From positions 5,890,001 through 5,954,000 of the forward strand of contig NZ_CP045643.1 in the NCBI RefSeq assembly GCF_009498275.1: a stretch of 64,000 bases of DNA. Direction: 5' to 3'. This document shows, piece by piece, positions 62,930-64,000 of the stretch. The first letter of the stretch is position 1, and every line of letters starts with the position of its first letter. The notes under the pieces were generated by a model. That model was not told the origin of the DNA and made no database searches. It saw only the letters and a program-made list of their open reading frames with translations. The translations under genes were made by a program, and so were the position numbers. The DNA comes from Streptomyces fagopyri (GTDB lineage: Bacteria > Actinomycetota > Actinomycetes > Streptomycetales > Streptomycetaceae).

Positions 62930-64000
62930 ATGGGCGTACGCAAGGATCTGAAACGGGCACGCCGGAGGTCCGACCTGGCGGCCCGCGGTGAGACCGAGCT
63001 GATCAGGGACGGGAGCGGAGTGGTGCGCGAGGTACGCACCACCGCGCTCGCGCCCCGGCCGGCCACCGGCAGCACGGCCGACCTGCCCTTCACCAACGCG
63101 TCCGAGGCCCCCGACGCCGTGGTCCTGCGCCGCAGGGAGGGCGCCACCTGGCACCCGGTCACCGCGTCGGCCTTCGCCCGTGAAGTCGCCGACACCGCGA
63201 GGGGATTGATCGCCGCGGGCCTCGAACCCGGCGCCCCCGTCGCGGTGATGTCCCGTACCCGCTACGAATGGACGGTCCTCGACTTCGCGATCTGGGCGGC
63301 CGGCGGCCTCACCGTCCCGGTCTACGCGACCTCCTCCGCCGAACAGGTGGAGTGGATCGTCAGGGACTCGGGCGCCCGGCTGGTGGTCGTGGAGACCGCC
63401 GAGAACGCGGACACCGTCGCCACCGGGACCGCCCGGCACCCCGAACCCCCGGACGTGCGGACACTGGACGCCGGAGCGATGGCCGAACTCGCCGCCTTGG
63501 GACGGGACATCACCGACGAGGAGCTCGACCGGCGCCGCACCGCGCTCACCCCGGACACGGTCGCGACGGTCTGTTACACCTCCGGCACCACCGGACGGCC
63601 GAAGGGCTGCGTCCTCACCCACGCCAACCTGCACGCCGAGGCCGCCAACACGGTCGAGCTGCTGCACCCGGTCTTCAAGGAGGTCACCGGCCAGACCGCC
63701 TCGACCCTCCTCTTCCTCCCGCTCGCCCACATCCTGGGCCGTACCCTCCAGATCGCCTGTCTGACGGCGCGGATCGAACTGGGCCACTGCCCCAGCCTCG
63801 AGCCGGACGAACTCCGGCCCGCGCTACGGCAGTTCCGCCCCACGTTCCTCGTCGGTGTGCCCTACCTCTTCGAGAAGATCCACGACACCGGGCGGGCGAC
63901 CGCCGAGAGGATCGGCCGGGGGGCCTCCTTCGACCGCGCCGACCGCGTCGCCGTCCGCTTCGGGCAGGCGTGCCTGGACAGGTTCCTGGGGACGGGCAAG
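62930..64000 (+). CDS. Long-chain acyl-CoA synthetase (partial)
   Basis: The frame runs 357 codons from ATG 62930, which is preceded by GGTGGAG, to the right edge without a stop. It belongs to the AMP-forming (ANL) superfamily, FadD15-like. The N-terminus GVRKDLKRARRRSDLAARGE is actinobacterial. The phosphate-binding loop reads VCYTSGTTGRPKGCVLTHANL (about residues 216-236), and FLPLAHILGRTLQ and FLVGVPYLFEKIH follow. The adenylation C-domain with the catalytic Lys is beyond the window. It activates long-chain fatty acids with ATP and CoA. Confidence 0.92.
   Translation, partial: MGVRKDLKRARRRSDLAARGETELIRDGSGVVREVRTTALAPRPATGSTADLPFTNASEAPDAVVLRRREGATWHPVTASAFAREVADTARGLIAAGLEPGAPVAVMSRTRYEWTVLDFAIWAAGGLTVPVYATSSAEQVEWIVRDSGARLVVVETAENADTVATGTARHPEPPDVRTLDAGAMAELAALGRDITDEELDRRRTALTPDTVATVCYTSGTTGRPKGCVLTHANLHAEAANTVELLHPVFKEVTGQTASTLLFLPLAHILGRTLQIACLTARIELGHCPSLEPDELRPALRQFRPTFLVGVPYLFEKIHDTGRATAERIGRGASFDRADRVAVRFGQACLDRFLGTGK

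Overview
The window is a piece of a high-GC actinobacterial chromosome, almost certainly Streptomyces. The signs are very strong G/C bias at third codon positions, many GTG starts, Tat and lipoprotein exports, and a regulatory triad of an anti-sigma-like ATPase, an XRE/DUF5753 protein and a DUF397 protein. The protein sequences also resemble Streptomyces chromosomal-core genes (citA, recD2, rbs, iol). No rRNA, tRNA, CRISPR array, intact insertion sequence or prophage gene was seen. Both ends cut a gene: an endonuclease I on the left and an acyl-CoA synthetase on the right.

Layout. 0-9.5 kb: secreted proteins (endonuclease I, beta-lactamase-like protein, S37 peptidase, a lipoprotein) around one very large ABC exporter that carries two half-transporters in a single chain. 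9.5-17 kb: a Tat-exported GH3 hexosaminidase, a solitary hemC, a TIM-barrel isomerase, a MarR-GNAT fusion and a Tat-exported phospholipase C with a candidate PHO box. 17-22 kb: a divergent LacI regulator and a translationally coupled oxidoreductase-DUF993-isomerase operon of unknown substrate. 22-25.5 kb: DUF937, a winged-helix regulator and two exported unknowns. 25.6-31.6 kb: the ribose operon rbsR-rbsA-rbsCB-rbsK-rbsD, in which permease and binding protein are fused. 31.8-33.4 kb: the HATPase / XRE / DUF397 triad. 33.5-37.4 kb: recD2 and citrate synthase. 37.4-37.9 kb: a convergent gap that looks like a structured RNA gene. 37.9-40.9 kb: copper efflux (copZ, copA) behind a textbook CsoR operator. 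41.4-46.2 kb: TetR, an MMPL exporter with paired operators, an alcohol dehydrogenase and a small HTH protein. 46.6-54.1 kb: inositol catabolism (iolE-like, iolC, an aldolase, iolB, iolD, iolA/mmsA). 54.1-64 kb: a lipoprotein, an APC permease, an AAC(3)-I-like acetyltransferase, a hydrolase-ABC ATPase fusion with its permease, a VWA lipoprotein and a fadD-type synthetase.

How parts work together. The iol genes form a pathway from 2-keto-inositol to acetyl-CoA with CO2. No inositol dehydrogenase, transporter or regulator lies beside them. The oxidoreductase-DUF993-isomerase operon 28 kb away carries an 18-bp imperfect palindrome that is 14/18 identical to one in the iolE/iolC divergent promoter, so the two loci may share a regulator. 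The ribose operon has tandem operators upstream of rbsR and a strong hairpin between the transporter and kinase genes. The least explained items are the hydrolase-ABC fusion, the DUF993 operon and the RNA-like gap after citA.
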